Of a stretch of DNA of 64,000 bases, positions 39,904 through 48,195 are shown piece by piece. Where the stretch lies: NCBI RefSeq assembly GCF_016859125.1, contig NZ_CP069338.1, positions 7,999,501 to 8,063,500 of the forward strand, in the 5' to 3' direction. This stretch comes from Archangium violaceum (GTDB taxonomy: Bacteria; Myxococcota; Myxococcia; Myxococcales; Myxococcaceae). Made by a program: the position numbers and the translations under genes. Position 1 is the stretch's first letter. Each line of letters opens with the position of its first letter. Under the pieces are notes generated by a model. That model made no database searches. It was not told the DNA's origin and saw nothing but the letters and a program-made list of their open reading frames with translations.

Positions 39904-40502
39904 TCGCCGAGAGGAGCCGCCAGCCGCAGTAATCCGATGCGCTCGGAGCAGGGCTGCAAGCTCCTTGCACACCGGACACGCAACGCGGCCATGCGGGCCC
40001 GTCCGGTTCAAGGCCGCTACGCGCCGCCTCCGGCGGTGCCCTTCGGGCAGCCTTGAGCCGGCCAGCCCCGCACGGCACGCGCACGACGCCCCTCCCCGCT
40101 GGCGCGGGGAATGGCTGGGCCATCCACCGACGCGCCCCTGGAAAATCCATGGGCGTTAGGAGCGCTTCGGTTACGGCGTCGCAAACGGTACGGACGTTGA
40201 CCGTCCGGTGCGGGCAGGAGCGCGAAGCCTCGCTCTCCAGGCTCCTCGGACAGGCCTCTCCTGCTATCCCGGCAGGCTGCGCCCGCGCACAACCACAGAA
40301 GTAAGGTTGTGCCGACTCACTTATCCATCCACATTTCGCCGGGGCTGGCGCGCAACGCCCGAAAAGGTGCTTCTGCCGCTCTGGCGGGTTGGGTCGGAGT
40401 TATGACCTGTGCGGTTGGATAGGGCTTCCTTTCGTCCATGGGCTGTGCTACCCGTTTGGGTGTTTCCCACACGAAACCCACAGCGTATTTGGAGGTGCCG
40501 TC
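39904..40502. other. Intergenic stretch without a recognised gene
   Basis: Only chance GC-rich frames are visible. The last part presumably carries the promoter for the lipoprotein gene at 40503, but I see no clear -35/-10 pair. Confidence 0.3.
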
Positions 40503-41108
40503 ATGCCGAGCGAAACCCACTCGCCTCGGAGAGGGACTCGTCTTGCCTCTTCATCCACCCGGATGCTCCCGGGACAGCTCGCCGTGTTGGCCTTGCTGCT
40601 GTGCCCGCTGGCCTGCGCCAGCAACACACAGCCCCAGGCGTTCGCCAACACCCGTGATGTGCTCGCGGACCTGGACGAGTTCGGTGTCCTTCTCCTGAAG
40701 GCGGGGCTCCCTCTCGACGTCCTGCCCAAGGGACGGGACTTGTCGCCCGAGCAGGCCCGGCAGCTCCGGCTGTATTCCCACCTCTTCCAGCCCAAGCACT
40801 CGGAATACGCCCCGTGGCTCGTCGCGGACGTGCTGCTGCTGGACGTGGCCCTCAAGAATGAGCCCATGCCCCGGGCCGAGCTGGGGCGCCGCATCCAGGA
40901 GTTCCAGTCCCTCGCCGTGCTTCGGCCGGACGGCTACCTCGCGGACGCACTCAGCGGGAAGGAGTTGCAGTGCGTGGGGCCCGTGGTGCCGAGCGACGGC
41001 GCCTACCGCGCCGGAATCTACGAGGTGGGCACCTTCTACAAGCCGGGGGAGCACAAGCAGAAGTGGCAGTCCGTCGAAATCCGCTTACCGGCAGCCGCTC
41101 CCCGGTAG
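40503..41108 (+). CDS. Putative lipoprotein
   Basis: A 201-residue protein starting at an ATG with GGAGGTG upstream. Residues ~20-37 form a type II signal sequence, LAVLALLLCPLACASN, with the lipobox Cys at about residue 37, so it should be exported and lipidated. The mature part is charged and helical (DLSPEQARQLRLYSHLF, LGRRIQEFQSL) and ends in a short beta-like segment. No catalytic motif is recognised. It opens the signalling cluster: the first pseudokinase starts 32 bases after its stop, suggesting one operon. Confidence 0.7.
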   Translation: MPSETHSPRRGTRLASSSTRMLPGQLAVLALLLCPLACASNTQPQAFANTRDVLADLDEFGVLLLKAGLPLDVLPKGRDLSPEQARQLRLYSHLFQPKHSEYAPWLVADVLLLDVALKNEPMPRAELGRRIQEFQSLAVLRPDGYLADALSGKELQCVGPVVPSDGAYRAGIYEVGTFYKPGEHKQKWQSVEIRLPAAAPR

Positions 41109-41140
41109 GTCATCGCACGCTCGCCCGCAGGAGTCACCCC

Positions 41141-42289
41141 GTGTCGGACGTGCCGGAGTCTCCCCGCCCCGTCTCTCGCTTCGGCTTCCAGTGGGGCCAC
41201 TATCGCTATGAGGTCCACGGCCCCGTGTCCTCGCACCCTGACTACAGGAGTCCGCTTCTCGCAACACGCCAACTCCTCCTGCCGGGCCTGTCTCCGGACG
41301 TGGGCCAGTCCCAGCTCGTTGAGCTCACGGCGCTCACCGAGGAGTACGGGCCCGCGGCCTTGCAGCGGTGCATCGAGCAGGTGCGGCGTGCCGGCTTCAT
41401 CCGCCACCCGAATGCCGCTGGCGTTTGGGGCGCCGTCTTCGACGAGAAGACGCCCTACATCCTCATGGAGCACCTGCGGGGCTGCTCCCTCCTGGCCCTC
41501 ATGGAGGCGGCCTTGTCGCTGGGACGCCGCCTGTCTCCCGCCTTCGTGGCCTACGTGGGCGTCGAGTTGGCCGACGTGCTCGAATACGCGCACCGCAAGA
41601 AGGACGAGGAGGAGCAGCCGCTCCACGTCGTCCACCGCGCCGTGGGCCCCATGTGGATTCGCGTGGGCGTCACCGGCCGCATTCAGCTCACCCATTTCGG
41701 GGTGGCCTACTCGAAGCTGCTCGACAGGCTCCACGCGCCGGGGCAGGTCCTTCGCGCGGACGCGGCTTATGCCGCGCCGGAGTTGCTGCGCGGCTTCTTC
41801 GAGAACGAGGGGGGCGGGGCTGATCCGCTCACTCCCCCCTCGCTCGATGGCCGGGCAGACGTCTTCTCCCTGGGCCTCGTGCTGCTGGAGTTGCTGCTGG
41901 CCTGCTACGCGCGCAACGCGCGGGAGTTACTGTGGCGAGACCTCAAGGCCCGCTTTCCTCCCAGCGTGCACAACGAGGCGCCCGCGCTGGTCAAGCTCGA
42001 GACGCTGGCCAACCGCGTGCTGCACTTCGGACCCATGGAGGTGCTGCGGGCCGCGGATGAAGTACCCGAGCCGCTGCGGCAGCTTCTCTCCAGGGCTCTT
42101 CACGAGGAACCCGCCGAGCGTCCCAGCCCCGGCGAAATGCACAACGCGCTCACCTGCTACCTGATGGACGTGAAGCCCCCCTATGGCGCCCATGAGTTGG
42201 CGCAGGAGGCGGCCGGAGTCCTCATGGAAGCCGCTGACCTCGGCCGCCCCGCGCCCCAGCCAGGTGCAGTCCCCGACAACCTCCACTGA
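41141..42289 (+). CDS. Ser/Thr kinase-like protein, predicted pseudokinase
   Basis: A 382-residue protein with the overall kinase fold but missing key catalytic residues. The subdomain II Lys is not apparent; the catalytic-loop Asp is replaced (VHRAVGPMWIRV where HRD-x-K-x-x-N is expected), and DFG reads HFG. Structural anchors remain: AAPELL (APE), DGRADVFSLGLVLLELL and a C-lobe SRALHEEPAERP. No transmembrane segment is seen. The GTG start at 41141 has CAGGAG upstream. It is a close paralogue of the next gene, which lies 48 bases downstream, so a tandem duplication is likely. A scaffold or allosteric role is expected rather than phosphotransfer. Confidence 0.8.
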   Translation: MSDVPESPRPVSRFGFQWGHYRYEVHGPVSSHPDYRSPLLATRQLLLPGLSPDVGQSQLVELTALTEEYGPAALQRCIEQVRRAGFIRHPNAAGVWGAVFDEKTPYILMEHLRGCSLLALMEAALSLGRRLSPAFVAYVGVELADVLEYAHRKKDEEEQPLHVVHRAVGPMWIRVGVTGRIQLTHFGVAYSKLLDRLHAPGQVLRADAAYAAPELLRGFFENEGGGADPLTPPSLDGRADVFSLGLVLLELLLACYARNARELLWRDLKARFPPSVHNEAPALVKLETLANRVLHFGPMEVLRAADEVPEPLRQLLSRALHEEPAERPSPGEMHNALTCYLMDVKPPYGAHELAQEAAGVLMEAADLGRPAPQPGAVPDNLH

Positions 42290-42337
42290 TGCAGCTTTCT
42301 CACCACCCTCACCACCTCTCCTTATTTGGAGCCACGC

Positions 42338-43522
42338 ATGTCCCAACCGTCGGATTCTGGCGGGCCCCCGTCTCAACTCACCTTCGAGGCGGGTGGCTAC
42401 CTCTATTCCATTCAGCGTCCTCTGGTCTCGCACCCCGACTACGACACCCTGCTGCTCTCCACGCGCCAGCTCGCCACGGGTGGGCCCTTCAAGCTGGTTG
42501 TCCTCAAGCCTGTTCTCCTGGAGCACGGGCGTGAGGCTCGCACGCGCGCCATGGAGGAGGTGCGGCTCTCCAAGTTCCTGCGCCACCGCAACATCGCCCC
42601 GGTGCTCGGCTCCGCCGTGCACAATGAGGTGGCCTACGTCGTCATGGACATCGGGCATGGCCGCTTCCTGCTCTCCCTCATGGACGCCGCGGTATCCGTG
42701 AGCCGGAAGCTCACATACGACTTCGCGGCCTACGTCGCCGCCGAGGTGGCGGACGCGCTCGACTACGCGCACCGTGCTGCGGACGAAGAGGGCCGTCCCC
42801 TCCACCTCGTGCACCGGGCCGTGGGCCCCATGCGCATTCGCGTGGGCGACGACGGCCGCATACAGCTCACCAACTTTGGCGCCGCCTACTCGGAGTTGCT
42901 CGGCCGCATCCGCACGCCTCCGGACCTGCTCCGGGGAGACCCGGCCTACATCGCCCCGGAAATCCTCCTCGGCTTCTGCAAGCCCGAGGCGAGCCAGACG
43001 GACCCCCTCACCCCGAAGAAGCTGGATGGACGGGCCGACGTCTTCTCCCTGGGACTCGTTCTGCTGGAAATGCTGCTCGCCCGCTACCCGCTGGACCCGC
43101 CTGACACCCTCTGGCTGGACGTCGAGCAACGCTTCCCGCCAGAGGTGCGCGGTGAGCGCTCCTCGCTGCTACCCCTGGAGACACTCGCCAACCGCGTGCT
43201 GCACTTCGGACCGGAAGAGGTGCAACGTGCCGCCGAGGAGCTGCCCGAGCCATTGCAGCGGATTCTCTCCAGGGCGCTGCGTCCCAACCCGGACGAGCGC
43301 TACCAGACGGCGGGGCAGATGCGCGATGAACTGCGCGCCTTCCTCAGCCGCCCGGAGCAGCAGAAGCCCTTCGGCGCGAAGGAGGCGAAGGCGGAGGCGA
43401 ACACCCTCTTCGACCAGGCCTCGAACCTGGACCGGCTGGGCGCCTACTCCGTTGTCGAGCGAGGCGCCCTCCCGTTGCCCCCGGACATGACTTTCGAAGA
43501 CTCCGACGGGCTCGACGACTGA
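42338..43522 (+). CDS. Ser/Thr kinase-like protein, predicted pseudokinase (second copy)
   Basis: A 394-residue paralogue of the preceding gene. It keeps a candidate ATP-binding Lys (LVVLKPV) and the alpha-C Glu (RAMEEVRLSKFLRHRNI), but the catalytic-loop Asp is absent (LVHRAVGPMRIRV) and DFG reads NFG. APE is intact in YIAPEILLG. It is therefore probably catalytically dead, though better preserved than the first copy. The ATG at 42338 with GGAG at proper distance is chosen over an in-frame TTG at 42326. It is followed after 8 bases by the first XRE regulator. Both pseudokinases may control the regulators or the active kinase downstream. Confidence 0.8.
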   Translation: MSQPSDSGGPPSQLTFEAGGYLYSIQRPLVSHPDYDTLLLSTRQLATGGPFKLVVLKPVLLEHGREARTRAMEEVRLSKFLRHRNIAPVLGSAVHNEVAYVVMDIGHGRFLLSLMDAAVSVSRKLTYDFAAYVAAEVADALDYAHRAADEEGRPLHLVHRAVGPMRIRVGDDGRIQLTNFGAAYSELLGRIRTPPDLLRGDPAYIAPEILLGFCKPEASQTDPLTPKKLDGRADVFSLGLVLLEMLLARYPLDPPDTLWLDVEQRFPPEVRGERSSLLPLETLANRVLHFGPEEVQRAAEELPEPLQRILSRALRPNPDERYQTAGQMRDELRAFLSRPEQQKPFGAKEAKAEANTLFDQASNLDRLGAYSVVERGALPLPPDMTFEDSDGLDD

Positions 43523-43530
43523 GGCGCACC

Positions 43531-43953
43531 ATGGCCCAACAACCCAAGACACCGGCCGGGCTCGCACGCCACCTTGGAAGGGTGGCTCGCGAGGCGCGAC
43601 AGAAGGCCGGGTTGACGCAGGCGGAAGCCGCTGAGCGGATTGGACTGGCGACAGAGGTGTACGGACGCCTGGAGCGCGGCAACATGCTCCCGAGCCTCCC
43701 CACACTGCTGCGGCTGTGCCGTGCGCTGGCCGTGGATGCCAACCCGCTGCTGGGGTTTTCCGCCTCACAGCCGCCCGAATGGCTCACGCTGGAGGCCCCC
43801 GCCGAGGACGAGCCCCCCGCCATGCGGCGCCTGCTGCGCACGGTGCGTCAGTTGAAGCCGCGCCAGCTCACCGCCCTGAGCAGCGCGGCCAGCGCGATGC
43901 TGCCTGCCTCGGCCGCACCGGCCTCACACGACGTCAGGCAGCCCGCGCAGTGA
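43531..43953 (+). CDS. XRE-family regulator 1
   Basis: A 140-residue protein with an N-terminal HTH_XRE domain (AREARQKAGLTQAEAAERIG then YGRLERGNMLPSLPTLLRL) and a C-terminal helical tail. It starts 8 bases after the pseudokinase and is followed by two more paralogues at 43967 and 44436; all three share the unusual V[YG]GR(L/I)ERG turn and a P-rich hinge. Such proteins normally bind operators as dimers. The tail ends in Ala/Pro-rich residues without a known effector domain. Confidence 0.85.
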   Translation: MAQQPKTPAGLARHLGRVAREARQKAGLTQAEAAERIGLATEVYGRLERGNMLPSLPTLLRLCRALAVDANPLLGFSASQPPEWLTLEAPAEDEPPAMRRLLRTVRQLKPRQLTALSSAASAMLPASAAPASHDVRQPAQ

Positions 43954-43966
43954 CGGACTCGCTCCC

Positions 43967-44377
43967 ATGGACGCAATCGCGAAGAGATTCCTCGGAAAGA
44001 CGGCCCGAGCTGCCCGCCTCCGGCTGGGCCTCACCCAGGCCCAGGTTGCTCAGCGCCTCGACATGGCGGTGGGCGTCTACGGACGCATCGAGCGCGGCGG
44101 CATGATGCCGAGCATCCCCACCGTGCTTCGGCTCTGCCGCGTGCTGAAGCTGGATGCGAACGCGCTCCTCGGCTTCTCCTCGCCGACGCCGCCCCCTTGG
44201 TTCGCGCCCCAGCGCCCCACGGTGGAGCGGGCTGCCGTCCGCGACTTGCTGCGCATCGCGCGCCGTCTCGGCCCACGCCAACGGGCCGCGCTTGGCGGCA
44301 TGGCTCGCGCCATGCTGCTGTCCGAAGGTGGCCCGGACGCCGGACGAGCGGCAACCCACACGGAGTCAGGAGAGTAG
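43967..44377 (+). CDS. XRE-family regulator 2
   Basis: A 136-residue paralogue of the neighbouring regulators: AARAARLRLGLTQAQVAQRL and YGRIERGGMMPSIPTVLRL form the XRE helix-turn-helix, followed by a short C-terminal helical region (DLLRIARRLGPRQRAALGG). It begins 13 bases after regulator 1 with the same direction. The repetition of three similar regulators in a row suggests gene amplification within the operon. Confidence 0.85.
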   Translation: MDAIAKRFLGKTARAARLRLGLTQAQVAQRLDMAVGVYGRIERGGMMPSIPTVLRLCRVLKLDANALLGFSSPTPPPWFAPQRPTVERAAVRDLLRIARRLGPRQRAALGGMARAMLLSEGGPDAGRAATHTESGE

Positions 44378-44435
44378 GCGGCCCCGGTCCATTCCGTCCC
44401 GCTCGGAGCACTCACCGCCTTGGTAGAGGAACCTC

Positions 44436-44813
44436 ATGGAATACGAAATGCTCTCGAAGTCCCTTGGCGAGGTGGCCCGCCTCGCCCGCGAGCGGCTGGG
44501 CCTTACCCAGGCCCAGGTGGCGCGCCAGGCCGACCTGGCTCCCAACGTCTACGGCCGCATCGAACGCGGCCACATGATGCCCGCCGTCCCCACGCTGCGC
44601 CGCCTCGCCGTGGTGCTTGGCCTCTCCGCTGACGTGCTGCTCGCGCTCACGCCCGCGGAGGTCGCGCCTTCGGTGGACGCCCCCACGCCCGAGGGGAGCC
44701 TGTCCCCGGAGCTGCGGCAGACGGTGCGCATGCTGCGCGGCTGGTCCCCCGGCAAGGTGAAGCTCCTCAACCGCATTCTTAGGTCCATCGAGAACGCTCC
44801 CGAAGAGGAGTGA
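44436..44813 (+). CDS. XRE-family regulator 3
   Basis: A 125-residue protein starting MEYEMLSKSLGEVARLARER with GLTQAQVARQADLAPNVYG and RGHMMPAVPTLRRLA as the XRE helix-turn-helix. The C-terminal helical part (LRQTVRMLRGWSPGKVKLLN) resembles those of the two preceding genes. A 58-base spacer separates it from regulator 2, and the active kinase begins 64 bases after its stop. It could be a direct substrate or the output regulator of that kinase; this is inference from position. Confidence 0.85.
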   Translation: MEYEMLSKSLGEVARLARERLGLTQAQVARQADLAPNVYGRIERGHMMPAVPTLRRLAVVLGLSADVLLALTPAEVAPSVDAPTPEGSLSPELRQTVRMLRGWSPGKVKLLNRILRSIENAPEEE

Positions 44814-44877
44814 GACGGGCGGGCAGGGTGTCTGAGCGCCCGTGCTAGCGTCCGCGCCCTGGAGGTTGCCTCAACGC

Positions 44878-47013
44878 ATGAAAGTCCCGCCCTTCAATCC
44901 CCCCAAGGAAGGCGACAGGGTGGGGGAGTACCGCGTCGTCAGAGTGCTGGGCGAGGGCGGCTTCGGCGTCGTCTACAAGGTGGAGCGTGCCGGGCTCTTC
45001 TTCGCGCTCAAGCTCCTCCGGGCTCGTGCGCTGGAGAAGTGGGGGCAGCGGGAAATCAATATCCTGCGCCACCTGGCCCACCCCAACGTCGTCGGCTTCC
45101 ACGCCTACGACAGGTGGCCCGTGCCCTTGCATGGTTACCTCTACTTCGTCATGGACTTCGTGGAGGGCAGGACCCTGGAGGACTGGGCCCTGGACGAGAA
45201 CCCCTCCGCGCGTGAAATGGCCCGTGTCCTCCTCGAGGTGCTCCGCGCGCTGGCGGCGGTACACGCGCAGGGCGTCTTCCACCGCGACTTGAAGCGCGAC
45301 AACATCCTCCTCCGCGACTCGGACGCGCGGCCCATCCTCGTGGACTTCGGGGTGGGGTGGCTGGCCGGCGAGCCCACCGTGACGCGCGACACCCTGCCTC
45401 CCGGCACGTGCGAGTACCGCAGCCCCGAGGCCATCCGCTACGACATGGAGCCCGCCAACAAGGGCACGCACTACAGGCCCGACGAGGGGGACGACCTGTG
45501 GGCCATGGCCGTCACGCTCTACTGGCTGCTGACGGACTTGCTGCCTTTCGGCACCCGGCGCCTGGGCGGGTTGAATGACAGGATTCTCCACACCACCCCC
45601 AAGACTCCGCGCGAGCTGAACCCGCGCGTGCCCGAGGCGCTCAGTGCCTTGTGCATGCGCATGTTGGCGAAGGAGCGCTCCGGGCGCTTCGCCGATTGCG
45701 CCGGGCTGTGCCGCGCGCTGGAGGCGGCCCTGGCTTCGGCCGAGCCGGACGGCCCGTGGGACTTGCCGCTGCTGGATCCGGATGCTCCCGACAGGGCCCC
45801 CACCGCGCAGGACCCCGACAAGGCGCCGCGCGACGTGGAGGCGCTGGAGGTGCTCCAGTGGAACGTGCTGCGCCCCCGGCGTGGACGCAAGGCCGGGCAG
45901 AAGCCGGCGCCGGAAGGGGAGAAGCAGCGCACGCCCGTGGTGGACGCCCCGGCACCGCTCCCCGCCGCCGAGCTGCCCGCCCGGGGGCATGTGGCCGCGG
46001 AGCCCGCGCCTTCTCCGGAGGCCCTCGCGGCACTGCTCGCGGACGTGCCTGCCGCGCCCCGAAACGGCGCGCTGCCGCCTCCAGTGGCCGACGGCGCCCG
46101 CCCCGCTCCCGGGCCCGCGCCATTGCCCCCCAGCCCTTTACGGCAGGGCTCCTCACGCGTTGTGCCCACCCGTGTGGGCCTGCTGGCGATGAAGCCCGTA
46201 GCCCAGGTGGTGGTTTTCCTGGCGGTGGTGGCGTTGGCCAGTGCCGCGGCCTTCGTCGTCCGGCCGCGCACGGCGCCCGTGACGCTACCCGCTCCGGTGT
46301 CCACCGCGACACCTCGCGCGGCGGCATACCTACCTGAAGGGTGGCGGCCCGAGTGCCCCACGCCCCGCGCATGCCCCGGCACCGAATTGGCGGTTTCCCC
46401 GGAAACGGCTGAAGCTGAAGGGGGCGCGGCGCCACTCGTGGCCACCACCCCCGCGCTCGCCACCGCCATGCCTCTTCGCAAGCAGGAGTCCCGTTTGCCG
46501 CCCCAGGAGCTACCCGCGCCCGCACCTCAGTCCCAGGGCGGGCGCTGCAAGAAGTGGCAGTGCCTCGCCGCGAGCTGCGGCTGGGTGCTTGTCGCCTGCT
46601 CCGGTCCCCAGGTGCGCGCCACGCCCGGGCCCGAGGATTGCCCGGCCGGCGCCTTGGCGACCATGAAGGAGGAGCTGAGCCTCGGCCTCAGTGACAGCGT
46701 TGCCGCCGACATCCCACCGGGCACAGCAGGGGAGCGCGTCACGGTGCGCGCGGGCGACGCAGCCGTCACCTTGCCCTTTCAGTACGGCAATCTGGACGAG
46801 GGGACCGTGCTCACCGGGAGGTTCTTCCTCGGCAAGGAGCGCCTCTACGGCCGGTTCACCCGGGCGCAGACGCCTCAAGGGAAGGTGTACCCCGTGTGCA
46901 TGGAGATCGCAGCACCAGGTGGGGCCGGCGAGCCCATCAAGGCCGATGCCGGCTCGGACGCCGTCAAGGTTCACGCCCGAGTCAGCGTGTATGTGGTGAG
47001 CCGATTCCATTAG
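44878..47013 (+). CDS. Transmembrane Ser/Thr protein kinase (catalytically complete)
   Basis: A 711-residue Hanks-type kinase with all key residues: LGEGGFGVVYK glycine loop, FALKLL Lys, HRDLKRDNIL catalytic loop, DFGVGW and YRSPEAI. After the ~290-residue kinase domain comes a Pro/Ala-rich linker, one transmembrane helix near residues 440-460 (VAQVVVFLAVVALASAAAF) and ~250 residues outside, including a Cys-rich patch (RCKKWQCLAASCGW) that may be disulfide-bonded. The ATG at 44878, with GGAGG ~12 bases upstream, is used; a GTG at 44842 adds 12 unlikely residues. It is the only catalytically complete kinase of this cluster and may pair with the pseudokinases. Confidence 0.85.
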   Translation: MKVPPFNPPKEGDRVGEYRVVRVLGEGGFGVVYKVERAGLFFALKLLRARALEKWGQREINILRHLAHPNVVGFHAYDRWPVPLHGYLYFVMDFVEGRTLEDWALDENPSAREMARVLLEVLRALAAVHAQGVFHRDLKRDNILLRDSDARPILVDFGVGWLAGEPTVTRDTLPPGTCEYRSPEAIRYDMEPANKGTHYRPDEGDDLWAMAVTLYWLLTDLLPFGTRRLGGLNDRILHTTPKTPRELNPRVPEALSALCMRMLAKERSGRFADCAGLCRALEAALASAEPDGPWDLPLLDPDAPDRAPTAQDPDKAPRDVEALEVLQWNVLRPRRGRKAGQKPAPEGEKQRTPVVDAPAPLPAAELPARGHVAAEPAPSPEALAALLADVPAAPRNGALPPPVADGARPAPGPAPLPPSPLRQGSSRVVPTRVGLLAMKPVAQVVVFLAVVALASAAAFVVRPRTAPVTLPAPVSTATPRAAAYLPEGWRPECPTPRACPGTELAVSPETAEAEGGAAPLVATTPALATAMPLRKQESRLPPQELPAPAPQSQGGRCKKWQCLAASCGWVLVACSGPQVRATPGPEDCPAGALATMKEELSLGLSDSVAADIPPGTAGERVTVRAGDAAVTLPFQYGNLDEGTVLTGRFFLGKERLYGRFTRAQTPQGKVYPVCMEIAAPGGAGEPIKADAGSDAVKVHARVSVYVVSRFH

Positions 47014-47123
47014 GACGCCCGGGCGCTCGGCCGCCTGGTGGCTCGGGCCCCCCACTGGCGAGCTGTGGTAGAGGCCACGCCTGACATGGGGCGGCTCCAC
47101 GCCCCCGGAGAGGTTGACCCCCC

Positions 47124-48047
47124 GTGCCCCTCGCGTCCTCCGCTGGCCTTCTGTCCCTGGCCCTGCTCACCTCGACCGCTGACGCCGCCGAGCGTCCACC
47201 GCTGCCCCCGTGCGAAGCGGGTGACATCCGCCTGGAAGTGGACGCGGACGCTCCGGGCAGGATACCGGCGCTGTGTGTCACCCCGGACCTCACCAGCAAC
47301 TTCCTCTTCGACGCGAAGCTCTCGCGCGTGGAACTGGATGGGCGCGAGCACTTCCGGCGGGTGGTGGAGGCGGCCGACTCATTCATGGTCGTCCCCTCGG
47401 AGGCCATGCGCGACATGGAACCGCAGCGGGTGACGTTCTACTTCGCGGATGGAGCGGCCCCGGCGAGCCTCACGTTTTTGCTGGTGGTGCACCCCGCGCG
47501 AGTCGCACGGCAGGTGGACGTCATCCGAAAAACGCTCCCGGTGGACTTCTACAAGCAGAAGGCGCGGGATGCGGACGCGAAGGCGCAGCGCTGCGAGGAG
47601 GAGAAGGAGCGCCTCCGGGCCGGGCAGCGCGGGCCGGGTGGACTCCGGGGCCTGCGCGCGGCGGGCCTTCTGGACGAGAGGCTCGGTGTCGCCGTCAAGA
47701 ACATCCGCGAATACGTCAAGACGAGGCCGCGCGCTGCGCTGATACTGGAACGGGCGTGGTCCTCCCGCGCCGGGAATGAGGAAAAGGGCCGAGTCGCGGT
47801 GGAACTGGGCTTGAAGAATCCGGGGATGAAGCCCTGGACGCTCGCAGGCGCCCTGCTGCGCGGGGCCAGAGGCGAGGAATTGACGCCGCTTCCAGAGGAC
47901 ACGCCGGTGTCCATTCTCCCGGGCGCCCCTGGCCGCGTCATGGTGGAGTTCGAGGCCACGACGAACGAGGTCCAGGGGCCGTACACCCTGACGTTGTGGG
48001 ACGCGGACGGGCGCTCCATCATCCTGGAGAACGTGACGTTCCCGTAG
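47124..48047 (+). CDS. DUF2381 family secreted protein
   Basis: A 307-residue protein beginning at a GTG with a short signal peptide (LASSAGLLSLALLTSTADA) and cleavage probably after ADA. The mature chain contains the family's signature-like blocks IPALCVTPDLTSNFLFD, a central coiled-coil (YKQKARDADAKAQRCEEEKE) and a C-terminal beta-domain ending TLTLWDADGRSIILENVTF. The DUF2381 family is almost confined to myxobacteria and often lies beside Ser/Thr kinases, as here, 110 bases after the kinase stop. Its function is unknown; an envelope ligand of the kinase is speculation. Confidence 0.85.
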   Translation: MPLASSAGLLSLALLTSTADAAERPPLPPCEAGDIRLEVDADAPGRIPALCVTPDLTSNFLFDAKLSRVELDGREHFRRVVEAADSFMVVPSEAMRDMEPQRVTFYFADGAAPASLTFLLVVHPARVARQVDVIRKTLPVDFYKQKARDADAKAQRCEEEKERLRAGQRGPGGLRGLRAAGLLDERLGVAVKNIREYVKTRPRAALILERAWSSRAGNEEKGRVAVELGLKNPGMKPWTLAGALLRGARGEELTPLPEDTPVSILPGAPGRVMVEFEATTNEVQGPYTLTLWDADGRSIILENVTFP

Positions 48048-48195
48048 CGCCGTCTCGCGCGTGGCGTCTGCCCCTGGCCGATTACCTGCTGCATCCTCCC
48101 ACCCTCAGCCAACCCGGTGGCTTGACGGGCGCACCCGTATTTCCGTGTAATTCCGGAGCGACGGCTTTGGGTCGCGTCGCTTCCGGAGGTGCGCT

